A stretch of DNA of 64,000 nucleotides from Alviniconcha marisindica (GCA_018857735.1 JABMCL010000918.1:28501-92500), one strand, 5' to 3'. Positions 50,195 through 62,199 are shown, numbered from the stretch's first letter. Notes: a model not told the origin generated them from the sequence alone. Made by a program: numbers and translations.

Positions 50195-50860
50195 ATGAAG
50201 AGTTTGGCTCATGATGCATTTGCTAGTCTTGCCATGCCTGCTGGTTTTGTTCAGTATGTCACTGATGAAGAGCAGAAAGGTTTGGCTCATGATGCACTTG
50301 ACAGTCTTGGATTGCTCGCTGGTCTTGTTCAGGATGTCACTGATGAAGAGCAGAAAGGTTTGGCTCATGATACATTTGACAGTCTTGCCATGTCTTGTTC
50401 AGGATGTCACTGATGAAAAGCAGAAAGGTTTGGCTCATGATGCATTTGACAGTCTTGCGATGTCTTGTTCAGGATGTCACTGATGAAGAGCAGAAAGGTT
50501 TGGCTCATGATGTATTTGACAGTCTTGCCACGTCTTGTTCAGGATGTCACTGATGAAGAGCAGAAAGGTTTGGCTCATGATGTATTTGACAGTCTTGCCA
50601 CGTCTTGTTCAGGATGCCACTGATGAAGAGCAGAAAGGTTTGGCTCATGATGTATTTGACAGTCTTGCGATATCCACTGGTTTTGTTCAGGATGTCAATG
50701 ATGAAAAGCAGAAAAGTTTGACTCATGATGCATTTGATAGTCTTGCCATGCCCGCTTGTTTTGTTCAGGATGTTACTGATGAAGAGCGGAAAGGTTTGGC
50801 TCATAATGCATTTGACAGTCTTGCGATGTCTGCTGGCTTTGGTCAGGATGTTACTCAGAC
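50195..50860 (+). repeat. About 70-bp minisatellite, nine copies
   Basis: The unit is ttggctcatgatgcatttga, cagtcttgccatgtcttgtt, caggatgtcactgatgaaga, gcagaaagg. Some copies carry an 18-base insert (cctgctggtttt), which changes the frame, so the coding-like reading is not maintained. Confidence 0.9.
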
Positions 50861-51159
50861 AGACTGCTGGGCACAACAAAACAGCACTCACAGTTGTGTT
50901 TCTGTGGCTCTAAAAATTCTGATTATTAACAAACAGGAGAAAAAGTGGACAGAAAAACTGCTGTGTGAGTATTTTCTATTCCATTCCTATTGACAAGGCC
51001 TCTGAGACTTCCTTGGTTTGGTTCCCCCTTAAAAACAACAGCACATCTTTGGTGCAGCTCCACATACATGTGTGCAATTTTCAAACATAATGTTCAGACA
51101 CTGTGCACCTCTGCATCACAGACACTGGCAAGAACTGACATGCCACACCACAGACCACT

Positions 51160-52066
51160 TCAATCAAGTAGACCACAGCAATCACAAAGACCACAGCAAT
51201 CACATAGACCACAGTAATCACACAGACCACAGCAATCACATAGACCACAGCAATCATACAGACCACAGCAATCACACGGACCACAGCAATCACACAGACC
51301 ACAACAATCCCATAGACCACAGCAATCACACAGACCACAACCACCACACAGACCACAGACCACAGCAATCATGCAGACCACTACAATCACATAGACCACA
51401 GCAATCACAGACCACTGCAATCACAGATCACAGCAATCACACAGACCACTGCAATCACAGATCACAGCAATCACATAGACCACTGCAATCACAGACCACA
51501 GCAATCACACAGACCACTGCAATCACAGATCACAGCAATAACACAGACCACTGCAATCACACAGACCACAGCAACCACACAGACCACAGCAATCACACAG
51601 ACCACTGCAATCACAGATCACAGACCACTGCAATCACACAGACCACAGCAATTGCACAGACCACTGCAATCACAGACCACAGCAATCACATAGACCACAA
51701 CAACCACACAGACCACAGCAATCACACAAACCACAGCAATTGCACAGACCACAACAATCACACAGACAACTGCAATCACAGACCACAGCAACTGCACAGA
51801 CCACTGCAATCACAGACCACAGCAATCACACAGACCACAGCAATCACAGACCACAGCAATCACACAGACCACACAAACCACAGCAATTGCACAGACCACT
51901 GCAATCATAGACCACAACAATCACACAGACAACTGCAATCACAGACCACAGCAATTGCACAGACCACTGCAATCACGGACCACAGCAATCACAGACCACA
52001 GCAACCACACAGACCACTGCAATCACAGACCACAGCAACCACACAGATTATTGCAATCACATAGAC
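51160..52066 (+). repeat. 18-bp simple minisatellite, about 50 units
   Basis: The unit is accacagcaatcacacag with shorter variants (accactgcaatcacag, atcacagca). The 330-codon plus frame (DHSNHTDHSNHT..) is a repeat by-product with no start context or protein likeness. Confidence 0.95.
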
Positions 52067-52729
52067 CAGCTTCAAGTTCAATCAAGCAGTGATTCAACAG
52101 ATGATGTAAAACACATGCCTTTTACATTATCTTTCAGTCACCAAGTACTGTCTTGTCCTATTTTGTCCACCCTGACCTATGTGGCCGATGTGAGGTCAAA
52201 AACCAAGAACTACCATCATATATCAGTGGCATTGAGACAGGACCGGCCACTTGTACAATCAGCACCTAGCTGTTAAAAATGTTACAGTATCATAAACTGT
52301 ATGTTAAGCAGTTTAAATTAGTCTCTGTTTCATATGACTTGATGCTATCAACAGGAGCATGTTCAATAAACCATGAAGATCCCAAACAGACACAAAGCAG
52401 TGCTTATGCCCAGTAGATGACACTATGGAATTTGTGATGAGCAGTGGTGCAGAATTCCCATGGAAGTATCGACCAATGAGATACTTGCAACCATAGAAAA
52501 GTTAGCAAAACTGCCAATAGAATTAATGCTTGTGGTGGTGCCATTTTCACAGGTTTGATGCATCTCATTTTCATGTCAATTGCTTCAGACTGGCACCGGC
52601 CAATATGTTGCACAATTTTGGTGATGGATCATACATTGCAGATATACTCTAGCTGTTACCTGTAATTTTCTGTAATGAGATGAATAAAGTAATCTGTATT
52701 CTGTACCTAACCTGATCCTCCTCAGACCT

Positions 52730-54110
52730 ACAGAAGCTCCAGTGAGTATACTGTACATTACACTGAGTGAACCAAAACAAGCTCCAGCCGGTGTACTGTA
52801 CATTCACTGAGTGATCCTATACAAACTTATAAAAGCTCAAGCCGGTGTACTATACATTCACTGAATGATCCTATACAAACTTATAAAAGCTCCAGCCGGT
52901 GTACTGTACATTCACTGAGTGATCCTATACAAATTTATAAAAGCTCAAGCCGGTGTACTATACATTCACTGAGTGATCCTATACAAACTTATAAAAGCTC
53001 AAGCCGGTGTACTATACATTCACTGAGTGATCCTATACAAACTTATAAAAGCTCAAGCTGGTGTACTATACATTCACTGAGTGATCCTATACAAACTTAT
53101 AAAACTCCAGCCAGTGCACTGGACATTACAAGGTGTAATCCTACACAAACTTATAAAACTCCAGCCAGTGCACTGTACATTACAAGGTGTAAACCTACAC
53201 AAACTTATAAAACTCCAGCCAGTGCACTGTACATTACAAGGTGTAATCCTACACAAACTTATAAAACTCCAGCCAGTGCACTGTACATTACAAGGTGTAA
53301 ACCTACACAAACTTATAAAACTCCAGCCAGTGCACTGTACATTACAAGGTGTAATCCTACACAAACTTATAAAACTCCAGCCAGTGCACTGTACATTACA
53401 AGGTGTAAACCTACACAAACTTATAAAACTCCAGCCAATGCACTGTGCATTACAAGGTGTAATCCTACACAAACTTATAAAACTCCAGCCAGTGCACTGT
53501 GCATTACAAGGTGTAAACCTACACAAACTTATAAAACTCCAGCCAGTGCACTGTACATTACAAGGTGTAATCCTACACAAACTTATAAAACTCCAGCCAG
53601 TGCACTGTACATTACAAGGTGTAAACCTACACAAACTTATAAAACTCCAGCCAATGCACTGTGCATTACAAGGTGTAATCCTACACAAACTTATAAAACT
53701 CCAGCCAGTGCACTGTGCATTACAAGGTGTAAACCTACACAAACTTATAAAACTCCAGCCAGTGCACTGTACATTACAAGGTGTAATCCTACACAAACTT
53801 ATAAAACTCCAGCCAGTGCACTGTGCATTACAAGGAGTGATCCTACACAAACTTATAAAACTCCAGCCAGTGCACTGTACATTACAAGCTATAATCCTAC
53901 ATAAACTTATCAAACTCCAGCCAGTGTACTGTACAAGGTGTAATCCTACACAACTTCAGTTAACATTAAGTGATCCTGCACAAACTTATAAAAACTCCAG
54001 CCAGCATACTGTACATCCACTGAGTGCTCCTACACAAACATACAACTCCTGCCAATGTACTGCACATTATATTAAGTGATCCTACACAAACTTACAAAAA
54101 CTCCAACCAG
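52730..54110 (+). repeat. 54-bp minisatellite with 108-bp higher-order period
   Basis: The unit is cctacacaaacttataaaac, tccagccagtgcactgtaca, ttacaaggtgtaat. From 53140 to 53830 units alternate between gtgtaatcctac and gtgtaaacctac, making a 108-bp dimer. The left part (52730-53095) is a diverged form (gatcctatacaaacttataa). Long frames on both strands (18-residue period) are artefacts. Confidence 0.95.
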
Positions 54111-54243
54111 TATAGTGCTACACATCTTTTTGTACTTGAACTGCCCTCCCTCCTTTCAACAGCTAAAAGTAGTAATCTGTCATAACAGGCAAACAGCAAC
54201 ACTCTTTCAATGATTACAAGAGGAAACAAAAAGTAAGCGTTAT

Positions 54244-54274
<31 letters not shown>

Positions 54275-54784
54275 TCAGTATACATACATGAGTTTGCAGT
54301 AGGCCTGTAACATTATAAGAACGAACAAAACAAAATACTGCTGTTACCATTTGCTTGAAGCTGATTTCCATGGGTGCAAAAGGCTTGAGCTGACAGAATG
54401 CAGTCAAGACCAGTAGCTGTGTTAGATACTAGACTGAGGGACCCGGACAAAACCACTGACAGCAGACATTCATTGCAATGGAATGACCTTGTGTAGGGGA
54501 CAGCAGCCAGTCATTTGGAGGCCACGCAGGGATTTGGGGGACCTGTCAGATTACAGCTTTGTATGTTTTACATGGACACACAAATAATTGACCTGTACAT
54601 GTTTGTTTTGTTTTTTGTTGTTGACACATTTATGTATGCTGTGTGTGCTTTAAAAAAAAAACTAATGCAATCTTTTCTTGTCCTTTCTTTTCCTCAAAAA
54701 CAGCTCAATAAGACAAAATGTCATTCCACAACATGGTAATATTGTTCCTTTATGTCAACAACCTCACAAAGAAGCTTTACTCTT

Positions 54785-54860
54785 ACCTTTCCAATTTCGC
54801 CCTGATATAACCATAGTGGTTGACTGGGCGTAAAACACCAACTTACTTACTTACCTTTCC
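54785..54860 (+). mobile_element. Molluscan-type retroposon tail
   Basis: gatataaccatagtggttga, ctgggcgtaaaacacc is followed by (aact/actt)n. The same consensus with TTAAACACCAAA(CAAA)n is, to my knowledge, a very common retroposon 3' end in molluscan genomes; this is from memory, not searched. Confidence 0.5.
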
Positions 54861-55602
54861 AATTTCCTGATCTCCAATTTGACCCTGAGCCAGAATTCAT
54901 TTATTAATAATAACAATTACAGAAATGCACTGAGTGCATCACTGTGATCTGTTTCATTTTCACACAGAGTAAAAAGCAGCAACAAAAACACATTCTAAAC
55001 AATACCAACACAGTAGCATGACACTTTCACAGACCTGGATAGATATCCTTTTCTGAAATACAGGAAATTGTAGGGGAAAGTGTAGTGTAAGGGAAAGCCT
55101 CATGCAGGGCCATGCCTCATGTAGGGCCAAGCCTCATGTAGGGGAAAGCCTCTTCTGTTCATTCCTCACCAAACGTGTCTAGGTTCAATATATTATATAC
55201 ATATATATTTTTAAAAATTCATCTCTGCTCCAGCGCTTCCACTTGAAATATGCATGCACACATTCACAAAAGATGCACTGGCAGTCCCTAGAGAAGAACT
55301 TATATAACATTATAAGATGAAATTCGACATGAGACAAAGTGACTCAAATATCATTGGTGAACACATGCCACATATTTTTAGGTAGAGAACTCTTAAACAC
55401 AAATTTGCTGTCAAAATAAAACCCACAAAACAGACAAAACAGCAAAAACGATATGTGGAGAGAAAAGAAAAGAAAAATCTTCATCCTGACTGCAGTGATT
55501 CCTAAAACATTTTCACTGACCGTGGCTCTTTTTCTTCCCCTTCCTTCCCCAGTCCCATTTTTCTCTCATGATACTCTTGCTGAAATTTATTTTGCTGCGG
55601 TG

Positions 55603-58600
55603 CTACATTTTCCCCCTTTTCTCTAACAGCACCTTGATTCTGTCTTTCCATGTCTCTTTCCTCCCGTCAGTAAATCTGGGGTTTCCTGTCACCTCCTTCC
55701 CTCCTGTCGCTACAGATTCTCTCCAACTCTTTGCTGCACTTTTCCCTTCCAGCACCCTTAAAGACCCTTCGGTGCTCATCTTCAGAAAGGAATTTGTGCC
55801 GCCTTTGTCGGCAGCACCACCGCTGCCACCAGCACTTTTCACGCCACTCTCAGTTTTGCCAGAAACAGTGACACCCTCTCTTCTTGGTATCTGCGAGGAC
55901 CTGGCAGTTCTGGAGGTGTTGTGAAGCTGCCCTGAAGCGGGTGGAGAGCTGCACTGCTGAATGATGCCCACTCCATAGGGCTTGAGGTGGTAGATGAGGT
56001 ACTCCAGCACGTACATCATGTTTGGGGGAACGTAGTGGAATGTAATGGCGTAGTCGCTGCAACAGTCTGGACCCTGTGAGGGGGAGAAGAAAAAAAGAAA
56101 AGACAGAAAGAGACAAATTAATCACACAAAACACATCTTGTTCACGATCTACAGCAAACTAAAATCATGTCATTTTGTCACAGTAGTCATTCTAGTTATA
56201 AAATTATATATTATATATCTATGCACTTTTTGAATCAAATTTAGGTGATATAGATCTGACAAAGTGGACATAAGAAAAACTTCTAAAACACATACATATA
56301 TATATACATGTATGCATCTACCCCTCTGGGTTATCAAATATAAAGGACATTCAAGTTTTATGAATAATACTAAGACTTAAGAGCTCCTTATCTTGAACCT
56401 GTTATTGTCTGATACCACCGACCAATGGACCAATGCCATCCCATGTACCATTAATTTAAAGAACACAAATTATTCCAGAAAATTTGGATTCATGCCTCAA
56501 AACACATCATAATCAACACAGATGGTGAAGAGGAGACAGGCAAATCTCAAACATTGTTGATTCAGACTTTCAGTGTTCCAGGGGGGAAAAAGCAGTCACA
56601 GTCACAGTTTTTGGCTTTCAGATGTTGATTTTTGACAAACACTAAAGGATGCGAAATGAAGTGAAATACTGCTGTGTCTTTATCTTTTATTTCCATTGCT
56701 GTGAGTAGGCTCATGGCATTTCCTTGCTTTGCTTCCCCTTATTGGATGAAAAAAAGACAGCTGACTTACACTAGTTAGTTTTACCAGTTAAACAAAATCA
56801 TCAAATAAGTCAGTCCTGAAGCTCTGTTCAAAATGTGAATATATATATATATAATAAAGATATTTACAATTCCTGATATGATAACTTCCAAAATTGGTAA
56901 AGGTGATCAAAACTGGCAATGAATGGATAAAATTTAAATAAGACAGGCCAATACAGTGATAAACATTAGTCATTAAAGGACAAGTCCAAGGTATGGGGTG
57001 ATTTTTGACATGATTTCTGTTAAAGCTCACTGAGAACAATGATGTAGGTGAAACTGTGATCTGAGGGTTATAAATGCACAAAAAAGGCATTTTCTGTCGT
57101 ACTGAAAGTGTCGCCATGACGCCCAAATCACGTGACCATATGCCTACTACGTCACTCTGGGGAGTCGCTGCAAAATGTCCAACTCGAGCTCCAAAGACGA
57201 AACTGATACTTTGCCCAAGAGACCCACAAGGATACAGCCGTATCAGTTTGAGCCTGTCAGGCAGGATTTCGAAAGAGTACAGGAACATCGTGTCAGCTTC
57301 GAAGCAAACCCCATGTGGTATTCCATGGGGTTTGCGAAATCGCACTCACTGAAGTGCTCGCTACACAAATGGGCGTGATGCGGCGCAGCAAGAAAGTCAG
57401 TTCATTTGAATTGTATAAATTTAATCCACTTTTGCCTCACTGCGGGTCGATTGCGCGGGAGCTCGTGCATTGTTATACCTGGGGTCGTCTGCGAATTGTT
57501 ACAGTTCGCGGCAACACAGTAGGCCGGCATAGTTAACTTTTTTGTCAACCACACGCATACACAGTTTACTGAAGAATCTAAGATGGCAACCGCACTGACT
57601 CCCCAGACTGATGTCACTTCCGGGAAAGTCACGTGACTGATGGAGAACCCGAGACTGTAGTCTCGGCCAGCCTACAGAAAATAAAATCGATTAAAAACCC
57701 AGTTAAACATTTTTTTATTTTTTTATTTAATTAAATCTGAAACTAGTGACTCATTTGTCAATCATTTCGATGGTCATTTTGCATACTTAAAAACCTTGGA
57801 CTTTTACTTTAATGAAGCAAAGTTGGACAGATCTATCTTGCTTACATAGTTTCAAGCCGTGCACCTAAAACTGGCAACAGACCACGGACTCCAATCAGTT
57901 AGACATTGCAGTGACCTTGTAAAGAGGCCAAGGCCATCAAAAATAATGTGACTACAGTTAAATCAATATTAGTATGCTCAGACTGAAAGATCCTCAAAAC
58001 TTTAAAGGAACACACCATCCTAAAACATGTTTTGATCATACTTTTTCCAACAGGTAAAATCATAAATATAAATAGTTCAAATTAAGGAAAACTGATGTAC
58101 CTCTGGTGGAGTTTATGTACCTTGTATTTACATGCATGCCAGGTGATAGTTACTACAGGTGACTCAGGTCTTTGCTGTTGTGCTTGTGTGACATCTTTCA
58201 AGCACTAATTAACTTCCCTGTATGTTGGTTCAAATTAAGGGTTTTGTTTAAACTGCTCCGTTGATTCTATTTTCACAATCTGAAACAGGCCGAGGTCCAC
58301 AGCACCTGTGCAGAATCAACAAACAAGGGAGGTACATAGTGCTCTAAAGATGTCACACAAACACAACAAAGACCCGAGTCACCTACAGTAACTCTAACCT
58401 GGTATGTGAGTAAAATTTATAATACAAGGTACATAAACTCCACAGAAAAGAAGAAGAAGAAAAAAGAAACAGAAAACCAAGGTAAATAATGTTGGATACC
58501 CCAAACTTAAGATTTTCTTGACTTTCTGACAATGTGACCATAATTTTAATTACAATTTCAGAATAACATTGAGAGAGATGAGACTGAGGAGTAAAGAGTT

Positions 58601-59630
58601 AACCTGTACATCAGCATTACTATCAGCCTACCTGTTTTGCTGGATAATAGTTGTAGCTCCAGTACCACATATTCTTTGGCAGGATGCCAGGAATGAGGTG
58701 ATGTTCTGGCACAAACGGGTGGAACCTCTCCCTGCCCAGCTCATCGCGCGAGTCCTCTGCCTTCACCCCTGCACTCTGCAGACACTTCCCCATCTCCAGG
58801 TCTTCAGAACCTCCCGCATCCGCCCGGCAGTCATACGGGCTCTTCAGCGAGACCTCCACAAAGCGTTTGATGGCTTCCTTGCTCAAGACATACCCTGCCC
58901 CTCCACTCATGTACCCCTGCTGGACATAAGGCTTGAACCGGCGCCCATAGTACACAGGCTCCTGCGGGTTCTTGTCACTGAGGAAGTAGCGCAGGTTCTC
59001 CACCACCAGGTACGTGTCATCGTCCAGCTTGGCAAACCAGTCATAGTCCTCCAGGTGGTGGCTGTAGATGTACCGGAAAGCCTCCTTCGTCTTGGCCCAC
59101 AAGTTGTCCCTACCCTCGGACACCGGCAGCTGGACCACTGCAGGCACGTATGCCGTCTGAGAGATGTCGTTGCTCTTGGAGCTCATGAACAAAACCTTGT
59201 TGCAGCGCTTGGCCCAGGTGGCATAGACGTGCTGCGCTTTGGTCCTGAGGTTGTTGGGGCTGGTCATCACCCAGCACAACACTCGCACTTTGTGACTCAG
59301 CTCCTCCGCCACGGCACTGGACTCCTCTGTGGAGATATTACATTACAATCAAAAATGCAAATCAATCTTTGTTGTTGATAATTATGCTGATGATGCATGC
59401 ATAATTAATTAGTATACATGTATGCTTGCTGATGGCTTGGGTGTGAACCTTTGCGAGTGGGGATGGTGGTAAGGTGGAAATATCCACTTTTACTAGCCTT
59501 AGCCCCGATGGTTCACTATCCTCAAATAGTTTGAGGATGCATGTGTGCGTGTGCTTGTGTATAGTGCTGGCATAGTACGGAATGAACTGATATGTGGCTA
59601 CTTCAAGTTTATTCCGTCCACACACACAGT

Positions 59631-59686
<56 letters not shown>

Positions 59687-60180
59687 GCGCGCGCACGCAC
59701 GCACACACACACTCACACACACACACACATATTCTCATACCATTTGAGGACCGCGAAGCTACGGAGCTAAAAGTGGACATTGCAGGTAAAGTTAAAGGTA
59801 GGGTTGGGTAGACATTGTCCGTGTGCAGTCTTGTTAACCACAGGGCAAATTCGAAGTGTCTGTTTGGACAGTGCGATAAAAAATGACACACAATTCTGAA
59901 AACAGGATCTCCACTACGTACCAGTGTGACTGAGTGAGTCTCTGTCAGCCCAGTTAACAGAATCTTGAGGACCACTAAATCCGTCCATTTCGCCGTGACT
60001 ATGTGGACTGTCCGGAATAAAGCCGCCAGACATCGTTTGTACACCACCTGAAGGAACCATGACCCGCGGCTGCAATATCGAAACATAGGTGAGCATGTAG
60101 GTTATAGTAATACCGAAGAAAATCCCCACACTAAAAGTCAAAAGTCCTTTTTTTGAGATGCCAACGGTCGGGCGAGCCAT
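55603..60180 (-). CDS. C1GALT1: Core 1 beta-1,3-galactosyltransferase (T-synthase)
   Basis: Minus-strand exons: 60180-59922 (ATG), 59326-58632 and 56073-55603 (stop), phases 1 and 0, all GT-AG, 474 residues. It adds galactose to GalNAc-Ser/Thr in the Golgi to make core 1 O-glycan. It is a type II membrane protein: short cytosolic tail with KK, membrane segment about residues 13-36, Ser/His-rich stem to about 95, then the catalytic domain. Visible family marks are [24 protein letters not shown], the DDD metal/UDP motif (188-190), GRRFKPY, GGAG (228-231), EDLEMGKC (261-268), [18 protein letters not shown] (307-315) and [13 protein letters not shown]. The vertebrate enzyme is about 363 residues. 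Here about 115 residues rich in Ser/Gly/Lys/Glu follow the conserved [10 protein letters not shown], an unusual extension that ends [10 protein letters not shown]. Invertebrates often have several C1GALT1 homologues; this copy looks complete. Confidence 0.93.
57175..57378 (+). other. Open frame antisense to the THAP fragment, IQPYQFEP motif
   Basis: ATG at 57175 has a good context (gcaaaATGTCC) and opens [11 protein letters not shown], then [15 protein letters not shown]. The PYxFEP motif recalls short acidic/Ser starts of transposon-associated P2X7-tail-like proteins; that similarity is from memory and weak. The last third overlaps the THAP frame on the other strand and is probably non-coding. 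Confidence 0.3.
57290..57530 (-). pseudogene. THAP zinc-finger domain fragment with in-frame stop
   Basis: The minus strand from ATG 57530 reads [14 protein letters not shown], then [20 protein letters not shown], an in-frame TGA at 57404-57402, then continues in frame with [10 protein letters not shown] and MGFASKL. This is the THAP C2CH layout (C-x4-C, C-x2-H) with the usual Pro and Trp positions. The stop falls where the family has a basic residue. It belongs to the TTAA element around it. Confidence 0.65.
58006..58506. mobile_element. TTAA-flanked element with a long internal palindrome
   Basis: TTAA at 58002-58005 and 58507-58510. Inside, 58103-58198 and 58346-58445 are inverted copies (ctggtggagtttatgtacc on the left, ggtacataaactccacag on the right; gactcaggtctttg and caaagacccgagtc). 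The symmetry continues inward (agcactaattaactt / ggtacatagtgct), leaving a loop of about 80 bases. It has no coding capacity. Terminal repeats outside the palindrome match poorly, so the TTAA ends are tentative. Confidence 0.55.
59635..59732. repeat. (CA)n/(GC) microsatellite in C1GALT1 intron 1
   Basis: A CA run with an internal cgcgcgcgc stretch at 59685-59694, followed by more CA. Confidence 0.95.
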
Positions 60181-60261
60181 AGTTTGCGTGGAGTTGGTCA
60201 GAGTGACTTCCCGGGATCATTCAAGGGAGATAACTTTCAAGTACCCGAAGAAGTGAATACC
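60181..60261. promoter_or_regulatory. Likely bidirectional promoter
   Basis: Only 81 bases separate the C1GALT1 ATG (60180, minus) from a plus-strand ATG (60262) that opens a candidate coding exon with a good donor. No TATA box is seen. It contains cttcccggga and aagggagataactttc; the latter string also occurs at about 15311. Confidence 0.4.
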
Positions 60262-60502
60262 ATGTCTGCTACTTTTAGGACCAGTATCTCTTCTAACCAA
60301 GACGTCGTGAAAGTGTTTTGTAAGTTTGCCTTCGTTAGTTCGTATTTTGCATCGAACTAAGGCAGCTATAGGCATTCTCTCTGTGGCCCCCCTCTCTCTC
60401 TCTATTCATCAGTAGCTTAGCAAGGACTACTCCGACTAGTTGTTAGACAGGTTTTTGACTGAATCTAAACTACAATCCTTGTAAAATAAAGTTTTCGAGT
60501 TC

Positions 60503-60580
<78 letters not shown>

Positions 60581-61940
60581 CTATTTCAAATCAAGTTCAG
60601 TGTAGCTTTACACCCGCAGAGACCATAAGGACCATAGTATTAGGGACGGGGAGCCCCAGACGGCCACCTCGACTTTCACACAGCTCCTGAGCTCACCAAG
60701 GCGGCTTATTTGAAGGGCATCTGCCACTGTGCCAGTCGTTTTCCCATTTCTCTCTAGTCTCCAAGCCTTTTGGGTCGATGTGAGTGTTAGACTGGGAGCA
60801 GCTTCTTCTGGAATAAGCCGCTCATTGTGGTGCTCAGGTTGTTGATGTAATTTTGTAAATGAGGAACAGAGTTGGGCCAAGGACAGATTTTGAGGGACAC
60901 TGGAGATCACTTTGCCAACTGAGAACACCTGCTCCTCCACATTGACCTGCTGAGACCTGTTGGCAAGCAAGCTGCTGATCCATCGTCACGTCTTCCCCCA
61001 GATGCTGCTGTGGCGAAACTTGAGGAGTCAGCAATGCAGTGCCTTGCCAAGGCATTCAACAAGGTCCTTGGTGAAGTTGAGCATGAGAGTTTCCATTTAG
61101 CCTTCTTCTTAAGCTCAGCAGCCAGGTCACCAACAGTCGGGGATCAGCTGAGTCTCACGTGACCGTTATGTGTGAAAGCTGTGTTTGGCATCGACCAAGA
61201 TATTGTTCTGGTTCAGGCTGGCGGAACTGCCAGTGCCAGGAATTCTGTTGTTTTAAATTCTACCTTCCCGATTCATTCATCTCCACCTCCCCCTCTTCCC
61301 CTCATCCTCTTCAAGTATAATGAGATGTGTGTCATTGACAGCTTTTATAAACAGGGATTGTTTGATATTTTTTCTTCTTATGAATATGATTGATCAGTTG
61401 GCCCAGTGGTCAACATCAGTGTCAATCACAGTGTCAGTGTCCACTTGTTCAGTGCTGCATTTCCTTCACATTTAAAGTAATATATATATATATATGGCTT
61501 TTTTTGTTTGTTTAAAGAGCAAACAAACCATAGACAACCTGTCTACAGTAAATTCTGGTCAACTGAAAAGTTCTGGAGAGCTGTTAATAATAATATACAT
61601 TTGTGAGGTGCTTGGTGGTTGGCAAATGCCGAAATGGTGAAGGAAAAGACATTTTGACAAAATGTGCAGAATTATACTAACTTCTATGTCTCAAGCAAGT
61701 GTTTCATGTCATTGACAGAGGGCAAATGGTCAAATGATGTGTCATGAGATTAAAACTAAAGTGAGGCTGGGGTATGCAGAAATAGTGACAACGTTTAAAG
61801 ATTTCGTCATCTACACTCCAGAGCCTCACCTTGTGAATATGTAATATATGATTTGATAGTACTAGCTGACACAGACATTTTCAAAAGGTATTAGATGGAG
61901 ATAGGGTGCAGTGCATTCCTGAGTTCATAAACCTATATAA

Positions 61941-61982
<42 letters not shown>

Positions 61983-61994
61983 TATTTTGAACTG

Positions 61995-62048
<54 letters not shown>

Positions 62049-62194
62049 ATAAAGTTCATGCTGAACCAAAGGTTTTTAATTTAGGCTTTTTTGTGCAGCA
62101 AATGAACAATGTATACTGTATTCATACAAATCAGATACAGTCTGATTTTGTTTTCAGATGAAATGGTCAGAGAAAACCTTGGCACTGCAGGCAG
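60262..62194 (+). CDS. Candidate divergent gene, first two exons (3' part unresolved)
   Basis: Exon 1 (60262-60319) encodes MSATFRTSISSNQDVVKVF and stops at donor TTTT|gtaagt. Exon 2 (62158-62194) follows a strong acceptor (ttttgttttcag), reads YEMVRENLGTAG in matching phase and ends at AG|gtaaat. A third acceptor (tttttctctatag) at 63286 would continue RWHQPVE with either a donor at 63306 or a stop at 63339-63341. I do not recognise the protein. Support comes from head-to-head placement with C1GALT1, the clean phases and good splice sites; short length is the weakness. Confidence 0.4.
60505..60577. repeat. (CT)n microsatellite
   Basis: About 73 bases of pure CT. Confidence 0.95.
60720..61130 (-). 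mobile_element. Non-LTR reverse transcriptase fragment, degraded
   Basis: On the minus strand, pieces in three frames spell the RT core. One is ..FLANRSQQV-like (LLANRSQQVNVEEQVFSVGK), with a decayed GVPQGS motif (SSVPQ), and SVLGPTLFLIYK at 60887-60852 in another frame. The usual form is 'SGVPQGSVLGP.LFLIYINDL'. Frameshifts show that it is dead. The family may be the CR1-like one seen at 3.5 and 23.5 kb, but the parts do not overlap. Confidence 0.7.
61945..62043. repeat. (TA)n then (CA)n microsatellites
   Basis: A TA run at about 61948-61980, a short spacer, then a CA run at 61998-62043. Confidence 0.95.
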
Positions 62195-62199
62195 GTAAA

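Larger units (their letters stand above)
56977..57808. mobile_element. Kolobok-type DNA transposon relic
   Basis: TTAA target duplication at 56973-56976 and 57809-57812. Terminal inverted repeats are AGGACAAGTCCAAGGT on the left and AGTAAAAGTCCAAGGT on the right read inward (14 of 16 identical). TTAA duplication plus a THAP-type DNA-binding domain in the transposase is the Kolobok combination. At 832 bases it has no room for a transposase catalytic domain, so it is an internally deleted copy. It lies in C1GALT1 intron 2. Confidence 0.7.

Noticed and set aside
51072..52064. 330-codon plus-strand open frame
   Set aside because: Pure translation of the 18-bp satellite (His/Asn/Asp/Ser pattern); no start context, splice sites or neighbours.
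53074..54079. 332- and 279-codon frames on opposite strands
   Set aside because: Both arise from the 54-bp satellite, whose unit is a multiple of three.
54515..54739. 74-codon plus frame
   Set aside because: Low-complexity Phe/Val/Leu translation of T-rich DNA.
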